Source: an uncultured beta proteobacterium (GTDB lineage Bacteria > Pseudomonadota > Gammaproteobacteria > Burkholderiales > Burkholderiaceae_C). From it: a stretch of DNA of 47,988 bases. The notes beneath the pieces were generated by a model. It saw only the letters and a program-made list of their open reading frames with translations. It was not told the DNA's origin and did no database searches. Below, one piece after another: positions 1 to 9,770 of this stretch (position 1 is the stretch's first letter; every line of letters begins with the position of its first letter). The position numbers were made by a program, and so were the translations under genes. The stretch covers positions 1-47,988 of the forward strand of contig CAIMZI010000075.1 of NCBI GenBank assembly GCA_903845935.1, written 5' to 3'.

Positions 1-14
1 GGAACGCCGCGGAA

Positions 15-92
15 CCGGCTTCGCCGGGCCGCTGGCGTTGCCCCCTGCAAGGGGGAAAGCGGCCACACGCAGTGGGCAAGCCGGGGGGTGTG
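15..92. repeat. GC-rich multi-hairpin intergenic repeat
   Basis: This non-coding segment lies just beyond the stop codon of the leftward permease gene. It folds into nested hairpins: CCGGC-TTC-GCCGG at 15-27, GGCCGCT (27-33) against AGCGGCC (58-64), and inside that CCCCCT-GCA-AGGGGG at 41-55. CACAC (64-68) and GTGTG (88-92) could close a further stem. The 12-mer CGCCGGGCCGCT at 22-33 recurs exactly at 9257-9268 inside boxC, in both cases followed by a C5T...G5 hairpin. Such repeats are common between genes in Comamonadaceae (family knowledge). It may act as an RNA processing or termination element between permease genes; there is no T-tract. Confidence 0.6.
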
Positions 93-98
93 CCATAT

Positions 99-980
99 CT
101 ATGCCGCCTTGAACAGGCCGTCAGGCTTCCATAAAAGAATCAAGGCCATCATCACGTAGACCAATACGCCTGCCGCCTGTGGCAGCAGCACCTTGCCAAA
201 GGTATCGACCAGTCCGATCAAGAGCGCGGCCAACAGCGCCCCGCGGATCGAACCAATGCCGCCAATCACCACCACCACAAAACAGATGATCAGCACCGTG
301 TCGCCCATGCCCGGATAGACCGAGGACACGGGGGCCGCCACCATGCCGGCCAGCACCGCAATCGCCATGCCGGCGGCAAACACCACGCGGTACAGGAACT
401 TGATGTCAATGCCCAGCGACTGCACCATCTCGCGGTTGGCGCTGCCGGCGCGGATCATCATGCCCAAGCGTGTGCGGGTGAACACCAGGTACATGGCCAA
501 GGCCAGCGCCAGACAGACGCCGGAAATAAACAGCCGGTAGATGGGATAGGTCATCATCTCGCCCAAGGGGAGCGTGCCGGCCAGAAACGGCGGCACCTCC
601 ACGCCATGCACCTCGTCGCCTACCAGCAGACTGCGCAACTCTTCAAATACCAAAATCAGGCCATAGGTCATCAACACCTGCTGCAAATGCTCGCGCTCAT
701 ACAGGAAGCTAAAAAAAGCCCACTCCAGCACATAGCCCATGATCACCGCCAGCACCACGCCGACCAAGAGCGTGGCAAAAAAGCCGCCGCCAAAGGTGGC
801 AGCGACGATCGGCGCCAGCGCGTAGGCCATGTAGGCGCCCATCATGTAAAAGCTGCCATGCGCCAGATTGATGACGCCCATGATCCCGAAGATCAGCGTC
901 AGGCCCGAGGCCACCAGAAACAGCAGCAGGCCGTACTGGAGCGCGTTCAGGCACTGAATAAGAAAAGTGGATATGTCCAT
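99..980 (-). CDS. Branched-chain amino acid-type ABC transporter permease (LivH family), probable benzoate uptake
   Basis: A 293-residue, very hydrophobic membrane protein of the LivH permease family. It carries the family hallmark near residues 37-50 (VINLAHGSFYMMGAY) and the cytoplasmic coupling region GGIGSIRGALLAALLIG near the C-terminus. The length is normal for LivH. Its ATG directly abuts the stop codon of the upstream binding-protein gene, so the two are translated together. The LivM permease and the LivG/LivF ATPases are not in the window and presumably continue past the left edge. Its place downstream of benzoate-CoA ligase in a box cluster suggests import of benzoate or a related aromatic acid. 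The substrate is inferred from context only. Confidence 0.9.
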   Translation of the reverse strand: MDISTFLIQCLNALQYGLLLFLVASGLTLIFGIMGVINLAHGSFYMMGAYMAYALAPIVAATFGGGFFATLLVGVVLAVIMGYVLEWAFFSFLYEREHLQQVLMTYGLILVFEELRSLLVGDEVHGVEVPPFLAGTLPLGEMMTYPIYRLFISGVCLALALAMYLVFTRTRLGMMIRAGSANREMVQSLGIDIKFLYRVVFAAGMAIAVLAGMVAAPVSSVYPGMGDTVLIICFVVVVIGGIGSIRGALLAALLIGLVDTFGKVLLPQAAGVLVYVMMALILLWKPDGLFKAA

Positions 981-2150
981 TTACATTTTGCAGCCGCGAG
1001 CGGGATCAGTCAGCGCTTTCGAAGCCACGCCGACCAGCTTGTTTTCCTTGCCCGTCACCTGGCGCAGGTAAATGTCCTGCACCGGGTTGTGGGCCTTGGA
1101 CAGCGAGAAGGCTCCGCGCGGGCTGTCGATCTTGGCGGCTTCCACGGCCTTGGCAAACTCGGCCTTTTTGCTGACGTCGCCATTCACGGCCTTCAGGCCA
1201 ATGCCCAGAATCTGCGCCGCGTCATAGCCCTGCACCGCGTAGACATCGGGCTGCAGCTTATAAGCCTTGGCATAGGCCAGGCGGAAGCTCTTGTCCTTGG
1301 GCGTGTCCAGGCCGTCGGCATAGTGCAGCGCGGTGAACAGGCCATCGGCGTCCGCGCCCTGGGCGTCCAGCGTGCCGTCGGTCAGAAAGCCCGAGCCATA
1401 CAGGGGAATGCTTTTCTTCAGGCCGGCGGCGGCATAGTCCTTGACGAATTTCACGGCACCGCCACCGGCGAAGAAGGTGAACACGGCATCCGGCTTGGCG
1501 GCTGCAATATCCGTCAGCAGGGCCTGGAACTCGACGTTGGGGAAGGGCAGGTTCAGCTCCTTCACCACGGTGCCGCCGCCCTTCTCAAAGGCTTCCTTGA
1601 AGCCGCGCACGGTCTCGTCACCGGCCGCATATTTCCAGGTGATGGTGGCAACCTTCTTGATGCCCTTTTTGGCCATGACTTCGCCCATGGCGTAGCCGGG
1701 TTGCCAGTTGCTGAACGAACTGCGGAAGATGTTGGGTGCGCACATGGCTCCGGTCACTGCGTCGGCTCCGGCATTAGGCACGATCAGGATGGTGCCGGAC
1801 TCTTTCGCCACCTTGGCCATGGCCATGGCCACGCCGGAGTGAACGGTGCCGATCAGCACATCCACATTGTCGCGCTTGACCAGCTTGTTGACGTTGTCTG
1901 TGGCCTTGGACGGGTCGGACTCATCGTCCACCTTGACGAACTCGATCTCGCGCCCGCCGATCTTGCCGCCCTGCTCGGTGAGGTACAGCTTGAAGCCGTT
2001 TTCAATGGCGTTGCCAAGGGACGCATAGGTTCCGGTGTAGGGCAGCATCAGGCCGACCTTGAGCTTGGCGCCGGTCTGTGCGAACGCTGCGGTGGAAAGT
2101 AGAGCAGCGGCGGCTGCGATCAGGGTGGTGCGAAAAAGGATGCTCTTCAT
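981..2150 (-). CDS. Periplasmic ABC transporter substrate-binding protein, probable benzoate/aromatic acid binding
   Basis: A 389-residue type I periplasmic binding protein (Peripla_BP_6, LivJ-like). It has a signal peptide of about 23 residues (basic MKSILFR, hydrophobic core, cleavage after AAFA). The mature protein opens with the family-typical KLKVGLMLPYTGTYASLG. The open frame extends further upstream, but the start at 2150 is chosen because a strong AGGAG lies just before it and the signal peptide begins there. It overlaps the end of the alpha/beta hydrolase gene by 4 bp (ATGA), and livH follows with no gap. In box clusters such binding proteins are thought to deliver aromatic acids. 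The ligand cannot be read from the sequence. Confidence 0.9.
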   Translation of the reverse strand: MKSILFRTTLIAAAAALLSTAAFAQTGAKLKVGLMLPYTGTYASLGNAIENGFKLYLTEQGGKIGGREIEFVKVDDESDPSKATDNVNKLVKRDNVDVLIGTVHSGVAMAMAKVAKESGTILIVPNAGADAVTGAMCAPNIFRSSFSNWQPGYAMGEVMAKKGIKKVATITWKYAAGDETVRGFKEAFEKGGGTVVKELNLPFPNVEFQALLTDIAAAKPDAVFTFFAGGGAVKFVKDYAAAGLKKSIPLYGSGFLTDGTLDAQGADADGLFTALHYADGLDTPKDKSFRLAYAKAYKLQPDVYAVQGYDAAQILGIGLKAVNGDVSKKAEFAKAVEAAKIDSPRGAFSLSKAHNPVQDIYLRQVTGKENKLVGVASKALTDPARGCKM

Positions 2151-2992
2151 GGTGTTGTCTCCTGACGTTGTTGTTGAAAAAAATTGCGGACCACTTCTAT
2201 GAGGCGGTCTTTTTGATCCCGGTGCGGTGAATGGCCGCAATCGGCCAGTTCCACAAGCTTGCATTGTCGCGCGACTCTGGCTATTCCACGAATCTGATCC
2301 AGGGTCCCGTACGCATCGCCTGCCCCTTGCACGGCCAACAGCGGACAGGTAATGGCGCTCAGTTCACCGTCAATGCGCCAGTGTCTAAAGGCCGGCAGCA
2401 GCCAGATGTCGTTCCAGCCCCAGAAGGCCGAGTCCACATCCGCGTGGTGACGCGCCAGGCGCTGGCGCAAATCGGTTTGCAAATAGGCGCTGCGGGTCTC
2501 GGCAATGCTGGTGACCGATACATCTTCCACCAGGATGTGCGGTGCCACGACGATGGCACCGGCTATTCTTTCGGGTAAGCGCGCGGCAAACAACAGCGCA
2601 ATCGAGCCGCCGTCGCTGTGGCCGAACAGCCAGGGCTTGTCTGTGACCGTATCCACGCCCAACGCCTTCAGCAGCGCGGGCAAGACCTCAAAGGCTTGGC
2701 GGTGCATGAAGTCCGTGCCCCATGCGTCATCGGCCGCACGCGGCGTCGACTGGCCGTAACCTGGACGCGAATACACCAGGCCGCGGCATTGCAGGGCCTC
2801 GCACAGCTCGGCTGGAAATTCGCGCCACATGGAGACCGAGCCCAGACCTTCGTGCAGGAACACCAGCAAGGGCGCTGCCGCGTCTTCGCGTCGCAGCCAC
2901 TGGTGCTCGATGCGCACCTTGCGTCCGGCCCAGTCCAGCTCCACCCATTCGATGGTGACGCTGGCGCTCGCTGTGACCAGCGGAGTGTTCAT
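2147..2992 (-). CDS. Alpha/beta hydrolase of the box cluster
   Basis: A 281-residue alpha/beta hydrolase. The nucleophile elbow GHSDGGS places the catalytic Ser at 126, the acid is probably Asp226 (GAGDAYGT), and the His is 254 (DCGHSPH). An oxyanion-type FLHEGLGS motif lies near residue 45. There is no signal peptide, so it is cytoplasmic. It overlaps benzoate-CoA ligase by 4 bp upstream and the binding protein by 4 bp downstream, showing translational coupling. Hydrolases of this type recur in box clusters and may act as a thioesterase or lactone/ester hydrolase that rescues CoA from dead-end thioesters. That role is inference, and the substrate is unknown. Confidence 0.85.
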   Translation of the reverse strand: MNTPLVTASASVTIEWVELDWAGRKVRIEHQWLRREDAAAPLLVFLHEGLGSVSMWREFPAELCEALQCRGLVYSRPGYGQSTPRAADDAWGTDFMHRQAFEVLPALLKALGVDTVTDKPWLFGHSDGGSIALLFAARLPERIAGAIVVAPHILVEDVSVTSIAETRSAYLQTDLRQRLARHHADVDSAFWGWNDIWLLPAFRHWRIDGELSAITCPLLAVQGAGDAYGTLDQIRGIARVARQCKLVELADCGHSPHRDQKDRLIEVVRNFFQQQRQETTP

Positions 2993-4584
2993 GCGCCGTT
3001 GGTTTCCTGGTCGCGCAGCTTGAATCGCTGGATCTTGCCGGTGGCGGTTTTGGGCAATTCCTGCACAAACTCGATCTGGCGCGGGTACTTGTAGGGCGCG
3101 AGTTTGTCCTTCACAAAGGCTTTGAGCTCGTCGGCGGTCGCCACAGCGCCGTCCTTGAGCACCACAAAGGCCTTGGTCTTGGTCAGTCCCTCGCCATCGG
3201 GCACGCCAATGACGGCGGCCTCCAGCACGGCGGCGTGTTGTACCAGCGTGGCCTCCACTTCAAACGGTGACACGTAGATGCCGCTGACCTTCAGCATGTC
3301 GTCGCTGCGCCCGCCGTAGGTGTAACTGCCGTCTTCATTGCGACTGTACTTGTCGCCGCTCTTGGTCCAGCCGCCCTGGAAGGTCTCGCGCGTCTTGGTG
3401 CGGTTGCCCCAGTACATCATGGCCGCCGAGGGGCCGTGGATATACAGGTCGCCCGGCTCGCCATCCGGCACCGGATTGCCATCATCGCCGCGCAGCTCAA
3501 TGTCGTAGCCCGGCACCGGCCAACCGGTGGTGCCGTAGCGCACGCGCTCGGGCGTGTTGGACAGGAAGATGTGCAGCATCTCGGTGGAGCCAATGCCGTC
3601 CACAATGTCCACGCCGAAGTGCGCCTGGAAACGTTGGCCCAGATCGGCCGGTAGCGCTTCTCCGGCAGACGACACCAGACGCATGGCGACATCGCCGCGC
3701 GCCGGCAGATTCGGATTTGCCAGCATGCCGGCAAAGCCGGTTGGGGCACCAAAGAACACGGTGGGTTTCATTCCTCCAACATGTCCCAGCCAGCGCTTGA
3801 AAGTTGCGTCGGGCGTGGGGCGCTCGCCCATCAAAATCGTGGTGGCGCCTACGCTCATGGGGAAGGTCAGCGCATTGCCCAGGCCATAGGCAAAGAACAG
3901 CTTGGCGGCCGAGAAACAGACGTCGTCTTCCCGCAGTTTCAGAATGCCCTTGGCATACAGCTCGCAGGTCCAGTAGGGGTTGCCGTGCGAATGCACGGTG
4001 CCCTTGGGGCGGCCTGTGGAGCCGGAGGAATAGAGCCAGAAGCCAGGATCATCCGGGCTGGTGGCAGCCGCCTTGTGCAGGGGCTGGTGCGCCTGCACAA
4101 AGGCTTCGAACTCCACCTCGGCCGGGTGCAGCGGTGCTGCCGGATGCGACACCACCACCTTGCTCACCTCGTGGTCGGACTTGGTCATGGCTGCGGTCAA
4201 TGCGGGAAGTAGCGCACCGGACACCAGCACGGCCTGGGCGCGCGAGTGCTCCAGCATGTAGGCGTAGTCGTCGGCGGTGAGCAAGGTGTTCACGGCCACC
4301 GGCACCAGGCCGGCGTACATGGCGCCCAGAAAGCTCACCGGCCAGTCGCAGCAGTCGTGCATCAGCAGCAGCACGCGTTCTTCGCGGCGTATGCCTAAGG
4401 CACGCAGGCCGGCGGCAACGCGGCGCACCCGGTCTTCGAGCTGGCCATAGGTGAGCGCGCCGTGGTCGTCGACGAAAGCGGTCTTGTCAGTGCGTGCTGC
4501 GTTTTCATTCAGGATGTACCGGGCGAAGTTGAACTGCTCGGACAACGCTGCCAGGCTTTCGGTCAGGGTGGTATCTGCGGACAT
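2989..4584 (-). CDS. bclA: Benzoate-CoA ligase
   Basis: A 531-residue acyl-adenylate-forming enzyme that converts benzoate, ATP and CoA to benzoyl-CoA, the entry step of the box pathway. The ATP/AMP-binding loop YSSGSTGRPKG is at residues 185-195. The hinge and C-terminal domain are complete, ending in the catalytic-lysine motif PKTATGKIQR (Lys517). Length and overall sequence fit the benzoate-CoA ligase family rather than long-chain or acetyl-CoA synthetases. An AGGAG lies 8 bp before the ATG. The gene lies 15 bp downstream of boxD and overlaps the hydrolase by 4 bp. It may also accept fluorobenzoates or other ring analogues, as family members often do. Confidence 0.95.
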   Translation of the reverse strand: MSADTTLTESLAALSEQFNFARYILNENAARTDKTAFVDDHGALTYGQLEDRVRRVAAGLRALGIRREERVLLLMHDCCDWPVSFLGAMYAGLVPVAVNTLLTADDYAYMLEHSRAQAVLVSGALLPALTAAMTKSDHEVSKVVVSHPAAPLHPAEVEFEAFVQAHQPLHKAAATSPDDPGFWLYSSGSTGRPKGTVHSHGNPYWTCELYAKGILKLREDDVCFSAAKLFFAYGLGNALTFPMSVGATTILMGERPTPDATFKRWLGHVGGMKPTVFFGAPTGFAGMLANPNLPARGDVAMRLVSSAGEALPADLGQRFQAHFGVDIVDGIGSTEMLHIFLSNTPERVRYGTTGWPVPGYDIELRGDDGNPVPDGEPGDLYIHGPSAAMMYWGNRTKTRETFQGGWTKSGDKYSRNEDGSYTYGGRSDDMLKVSGIYVSPFEVEATLVQHAAVLEAAVIGVPDGEGLTKTKAFVVLKDGAVATADELKAFVKDKLAPYKYPRQIEFVQELPKTATGKIQRFKLRDQETNGA

Positions 4585-4599
4585 GTCTTGTCTCCTGTT

Positions 4600-6177
4600 T
4601 TATGCGGTAGTTGCGGTGAGCTGCGCCAGCACGGTGCTGCTGGCCTGCAGGGCCGTGCGGCGGTGGTAGAAATTCAGGGCGCGCACGCCGCCCAGTTCTT
4701 CGCCGCCACCGGCCCGGCCCGGGCCGCCGTGCAGCGACTGCGGCATCACATTGCCGTGGCCGGTGTGCAGGGCTGCGACATCGGGCGAGATGATGTGCAC
4801 GCGCCCATGGCTGTCGGCCAGCTCGGAGGCGGCATGGGCCAAGGCGACGGGGTCACTGCCATAGACCGAGCACACCAGCGAGCCCTGACCGCGCCGCACC
4901 AGTTGCAAGGCATGCGCCAGATCACGGTAGGGGATCAGCGTGGCCACCGGGCCGAACACCTCGGTGTCGTGGACGCGGTCTGACACATCGCTGCCAGCCG
5001 CGTCGCGTGTACCCAGCAGCGTGGGGCCGACGCAGCAGGAGGACGCATCGGCATCCACCAGCGCGTGCGTGGCGCCGTCGTGCAGCACTTCGGTCTGCTT
5101 CTTCAGGTAAGCCAGGCCATCGCGCACCGCATCGTACTGTGTGCGGTTCACCAGCGCGCCCATGCGCACGGTCTCATTGCGCGGGTTGCCCACGCTGGTC
5201 TTGGCCAGGCGTGCGCCAATGGCCTGTGCGGCAGCGGCATACAGCGCCTCGGGTACAAAAACGCGGCGGATGGCGGTGCACTTCTGGCCGGACTTGACCG
5301 TCATCTCGCGCACCACTTCCTTGGCCAGCAACTCGAAGGATTCGCTGCCCATCGCTTCGCCGGGCAGTAGCAAGGCGGAATTCAAACTGTCGGCCTCGAT
5401 GTTCACGCGCACCGAACGCTGGGTCACGGCCGGATGCGAGCGGATCACGGCGGCGGTCTCGGCCGAGCCGGTAAAGCTCAGCACATCAAAGGCTTGCAGC
5501 TGGTCCAGCAGACCGGCCGAGCTGCCGCAGACCACCGACAGGGCACCAGCGGGCAGGATGCCGGCATCGACCACGTCCTTGACCATGCGCTGCGTCAACC
5601 AGGCGGTGGCCGTGGCCGGCTTGATGATCACCGGCACGCCCGACAGCAGGGCCGGTGCGGCTTTTTCCCAAAGACCCCAGGCCGGGAAATTGAAGGCATT
5701 GATGAACAGCGCCAGGCCACGTGTGGGGCTTTGGATATGCTGGCTCTGGAACAGCGGGTCCTTGCCCAGGCGGGCCGGTTCACCATCCAATAGAAAGTGG
5801 CGATCGCCCAAAGAGTCGCCCATCTTGGCGTAAACGCCCAGCGTAAAGAGTCCGCCGTCAATGTCCACGGCCGAGTCGTTTTTCACCGTGCCGCTGTTGG
5901 CGGTGGCGATCTCGTAATAGGCATCGCGGTTCGCCTGCAGGACCTTGAGCACCGCGCCCAGCAGGGCACCGCGTTGTTGGTAGCTGAGTGCGCGCAGCGC
6001 TGCGCCGCCCTGTTCGCGTGCGAAGGCGAAGCCTGCTGCCAGATCCAGGCCGGTAGCGTCCACGCGCACCAGCTCAGTCCCGGTGACGGGGTCCAACAGG
6101 GCCGTGCCCTTGCCGGTGCCTATCCGCCATTGGCCGCCCAGGTAGTTGGAGAGAAGTTCAGAAACGGGAGCAGTCAT
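4600..6177 (-). CDS. boxD: 3,4-dehydroadipyl-CoA semialdehyde dehydrogenase BoxD
   Basis: A 525-residue aldehyde dehydrogenase of the PaaZ/BoxD type. It oxidises 3,4-dehydroadipyl-CoA semialdehyde, the product of BoxC ring opening, with NADP+. Visible motifs are INAFNFPAWG (oxyanion Asn region, about 160-169), the nucleotide-domain FTGSAE (235-240), the general base Glu261 in NIEADSLN and the catalytic Cys300 in SGQKCTA. The open frame extends 64 codons further upstream into the next gene, but the start at 6177 matches the family N-terminus and has an AAGG before it. It lies 80 bp downstream of the DUF4863 gene and 15 bp before benzoate-CoA ligase. Confidence 0.94.
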   Translation of the reverse strand: MTAPVSELLSNYLGGQWRIGTGKGTALLDPVTGTELVRVDATGLDLAAGFAFAREQGGAALRALSYQQRGALLGAVLKVLQANRDAYYEIATANSGTVKNDSAVDIDGGLFTLGVYAKMGDSLGDRHFLLDGEPARLGKDPLFQSQHIQSPTRGLALFINAFNFPAWGLWEKAAPALLSGVPVIIKPATATAWLTQRMVKDVVDAGILPAGALSVVCGSSAGLLDQLQAFDVLSFTGSAETAAVIRSHPAVTQRSVRVNIEADSLNSALLLPGEAMGSESFELLAKEVVREMTVKSGQKCTAIRRVFVPEALYAAAAQAIGARLAKTSVGNPRNETVRMGALVNRTQYDAVRDGLAYLKKQTEVLHDGATHALVDADASSCCVGPTLLGTRDAAGSDVSDRVHDTEVFGPVATLIPYRDLAHALQLVRRGQGSLVCSVYGSDPVALAHAASELADSHGRVHIISPDVAALHTGHGNVMPQSLHGGPGRAGGGEELGGVRALNFYHRRTALQASSTVLAQLTATTA

Positions 6178-6257
6178 TGATTGAGTTACCTTGGTGCGGC
6201 GCGGTGCGCAGTGCGAATTGCGAAGGGGGTTGTAAGGGAGTGAAAGTGCCAGCGCGT

Positions 6258-6755
6258 TCAAGCAGCTTCCGTGAATTCGATGCGGCCCTTGGGCAGCAGG
6301 TACAACACCAGGGCGCGGCCGTTGGAGACGGTAGGGCGATGCGCGCTGCCCGCAGGCGTCACCATCCAACCCTCCGGGCGGCCGTCAAACAGGGCGCCCT
6401 CATCCAGCGACATGATCAGGTCGATCTCGCCCTCGGGATGCACATGGTGCGGGCCGGCCACATCCTTCATGTCCACCACGTCGACCGAAAAACCATGCAA
6501 ATCGTCGGCCGGTTTGAAGATGCGGCCATAGCGCAGTCCGCCGCCCTCGTATTTGCACAGCCAGCCTTCTGTTGCGCCCTGGATGCAGGCGGCCTTGAGT
6601 TGCTGGTAGCTGGCGCTGGCGACGCCATGGTGTTCGTTTAACCAGGTGTCGAGCGTTGCGTCCAGCGGACGGCCGGCGATCTCGGCGCTCAGTTGAGCAA
6701 GCATTTCACGAAAGGCGGCAACAGGCGTTACGGCAGAGGGGGCGGTAGTGGACAC
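6258..6755 (-). CDS. DUF4863 family protein (4-hydroxylaminobenzoate lyase-like) of the box cluster
   Basis: A 165-residue protein of the DUF4863 family. Characterised relatives (PnbB type) are 4-hydroxylaminobenzoate lyases that release ammonia to give protocatechuate. The C-terminal half has a cupin-like metal-site pattern, GPHHVHPEGEID, followed by GWMVTPAGSAHRP. The start is taken as the GTG at 6755, which has GGAG 6 bp upstream. An in-frame ATG at 6800 has no ribosome binding site and overlaps the predicted regulatory region. It is the first gene of the leftward box operon and divergent from boxR. Its role in benzoyl-CoA metabolism is not established; a nitro- or amino-benzoate side route or a regulatory/storage role is possible. 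Confidence 0.8.
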   Translation of the reverse strand: MSTTAPSAVTPVAAFREMLAQLSAEIAGRPLDATLDTWLNEHHGVASASYQQLKAACIQGATEGWLCKYEGGGLRYGRIFKPADDLHGFSVDVVDMKDVAGPHHVHPEGEIDLIMSLDEGALFDGRPEGWMVTPAGSAHRPTVSNGRALVLYLLPKGRIEFTEAA

Positions 6756-6781
6756 AATTTGCTCCAGTTTGAGTTTCAGGC

Positions 6782-6810
6782 TTGCCAAATTCGAGCACAT
6801 GAATTATTGT
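6782..6810 (+). promoter_or_regulatory. Predicted boxR promoter
   Basis: TTGCCA (6782-6787) and TATTGT (6805-6810) are separated by 17 bp on the plus strand. The element overlaps the TTCGAG/CTCGAA inverted repeat, so one bound protein could affect both divergent units. A TGCA tetramer, the core reported for BzdR/BoxR-type operators, occurs at 6859-6862 in the predicted leader. Both boxes match only 4/6, so this is a moderate prediction. Confidence 0.35.
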
Positions 6811-6820
6811 GCACACTCGA

Positions 6821-6849
6821 ACGATAAAGCCCACCCAACACCATGTCAA
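6821..6849 (-). promoter_or_regulatory. Predicted sigma70 promoter for the leftward box operon
   Basis: On the minus strand a perfect -35 TTGACA (6844-6849) is followed after 17 bp by TATCGT (6821-6826), a 4/6 match to the -10 consensus. This would start transcription about 55-60 bp before the GTG of the DUF4863 gene. It lies between two divergent box transcription units, next to a TTCGAG/CTCGAA inverted repeat (6790-6795 and 6816-6821). Confidence 0.5.
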
Positions 6850-6887
6850 GCACTATATTGCATGTATGCGGGTTTACACCGAGTTCC

Positions 6888-7823
6888 ATGATGACGACTG
6901 AAGCAAGCCCGCTGGAAGCGGCACCCCTGGCAACTGCCAGCCCGACCCTGGTGCTGGAAAAGAATCCATTTCTGGTGAGCCTGGGCGAGCGCGTGCGCTC
7001 CCTGAGAGCGCGCCGGGGCATGACGCGCAAGGCCGTGGCGGCAGCGGCCAATGTGTCCGAGCGCCATCTGGCCAATCTGGAATATGGCGAGGGCAACGCA
7101 TCCATCCTGGTGCTGCTGCAGGTGGCCGGCGCCCTGCACTGCTCACTCTTTGAATTGCTGGGCGATGTCACCACCTCCACGCCTGAGTGGCTGCTGATCC
7201 GTGAGCTGCTGGAGCATTCAGACGAGGCGCACCTGCGCCGGGCGCGCATTGCCATTGGCGAAGCATTAGGCACCGGTGGCGGCACACCCCATGCCAATCC
7301 CCGCGTGGCGCTGGTGGGGCTGCGCGGTGCCGGCAAGTCCTCACTTGGCCAAATGCTGGCCGACGATCTGGGCTTTCCCTTTGTCGAGCTGAGCCGCGAA
7401 ATCGAAAAATTTGCCGGCTGCAGCGTCAACGAAATCCAGAATCTGTATGGCATGAACGCCTACCGCCGCTACGAGCGCCGCGCCCTGGAAGAGGCAATCC
7501 AGATTTACCCCGAGGCGGTGATTGCTACCCCCGGTGGCCTGGTGTCCGACCCGGCCACCTTCAACCAGTTGCTGTCCCACTGCACCACGGTCTGGCTGCA
7601 TGCCGACCCGGAAGACCACATGAGGCGGGTCGTAGCGCAGGGTGATATGCGGCCCATGGCCAACAGCCGTGAAGCCATGGAAGACCTGAAAAGCATTCTG
7701 GCCGGTCGCGCCGCCTTCTACAGCAAGTCGCAGCTCAAGCTGGACACCAGCGCCCAGCCGCTGGATGAGACCTTCAAGGCCTTGCGCAGCATGGTGCGCG
7801 CGCTGCTGCAGTTGCCGGCCTGA
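6888..7823 (+). CDS. boxR: BoxR, benzoyl-CoA-responsive transcriptional regulator (HTH plus shikimate-kinase-like domain)
   Basis: A 311-residue regulator of the BzdR/BoxR family. A Cro/cI-type helix-turn-helix occupies about residues 30-92. A linker follows, then a shikimate-kinase-like domain with a P-loop (GLRGAGKSS, 144-152). Family members use the kinase-like domain to sense benzoyl-CoA and repress box promoters until it accumulates. The open frame starts at 6843, but that ATG has no ribosome binding site; the ATG pair at 6888/6891 has a weak GAG and leaves room for a leader, so the start is uncertain. The gene sits between the two box operons, 130 bp before boxC. Confidence 0.92.
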   Translation: MMTTEASPLEAAPLATASPTLVLEKNPFLVSLGERVRSLRARRGMTRKAVAAAANVSERHLANLEYGEGNASILVLLQVAGALHCSLFELLGDVTTSTPEWLLIRELLEHSDEAHLRRARIAIGEALGTGGGTPHANPRVALVGLRGAGKSSLGQMLADDLGFPFVELSREIEKFAGCSVNEIQNLYGMNAYRRYERRALEEAIQIYPEAVIATPGGLVSDPATFNQLLSHCTTVWLHADPEDHMRRVVAQGDMRPMANSREAMEDLKSILAGRAAFYSKSQLKLDTSAQPLDETFKALRSMVRALLQLPA

Positions 7824-7851
7824 AACGGGGAAGCTGATATTTTCAAGAAGA

Positions 7852-7894
7852 TGCAACAAAGTGCTTGACCTCGCTTGAATAGATGCATTATTAT
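7852..7894 (+). promoter_or_regulatory. Predicted boxC promoter with candidate BoxR operator
   Basis: A strong sigma70-like promoter is visible: TTGACC (7865-7870, 5/6) and TATTAT (7889-7894, 5/6) with an 18-bp spacer. Two TGCA tetramers (7852-7855 and 7884-7887) bracket the -35 region. GCTTGA occurs twice with a 10-bp period (7863-7868 and 7873-7878), which puts both copies on one helix face over the -35. TGCA is the core reported for BzdR/BoxR-type operators, so BoxR repression here is likely, though inferred. The leader to boxC would be about 50 nt. Confidence 0.55.
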
Positions 7895-7953
7895 TCATAT
7901 CAAGAAAACAAACACCTGCACTGATTTACCTCTTTTTGGAGACAAGCCCCCCC

Positions 7954-9723
<1,770 letters not shown>

Positions 9724-9770
9724 GCCATTTTTCCAAATAGAAAATTTTTCTTTTAACTGAGGAGAGACCC

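Noticed and set aside
606..2102. Long plus-strand open frame (498 codons) opposite the binding-protein gene
   Set aside because: It is antisense to a clear homologue-bearing gene, has His/Gln/Gly-rich translation typical of a GC-rich shadow frame, and has no family resemblance.
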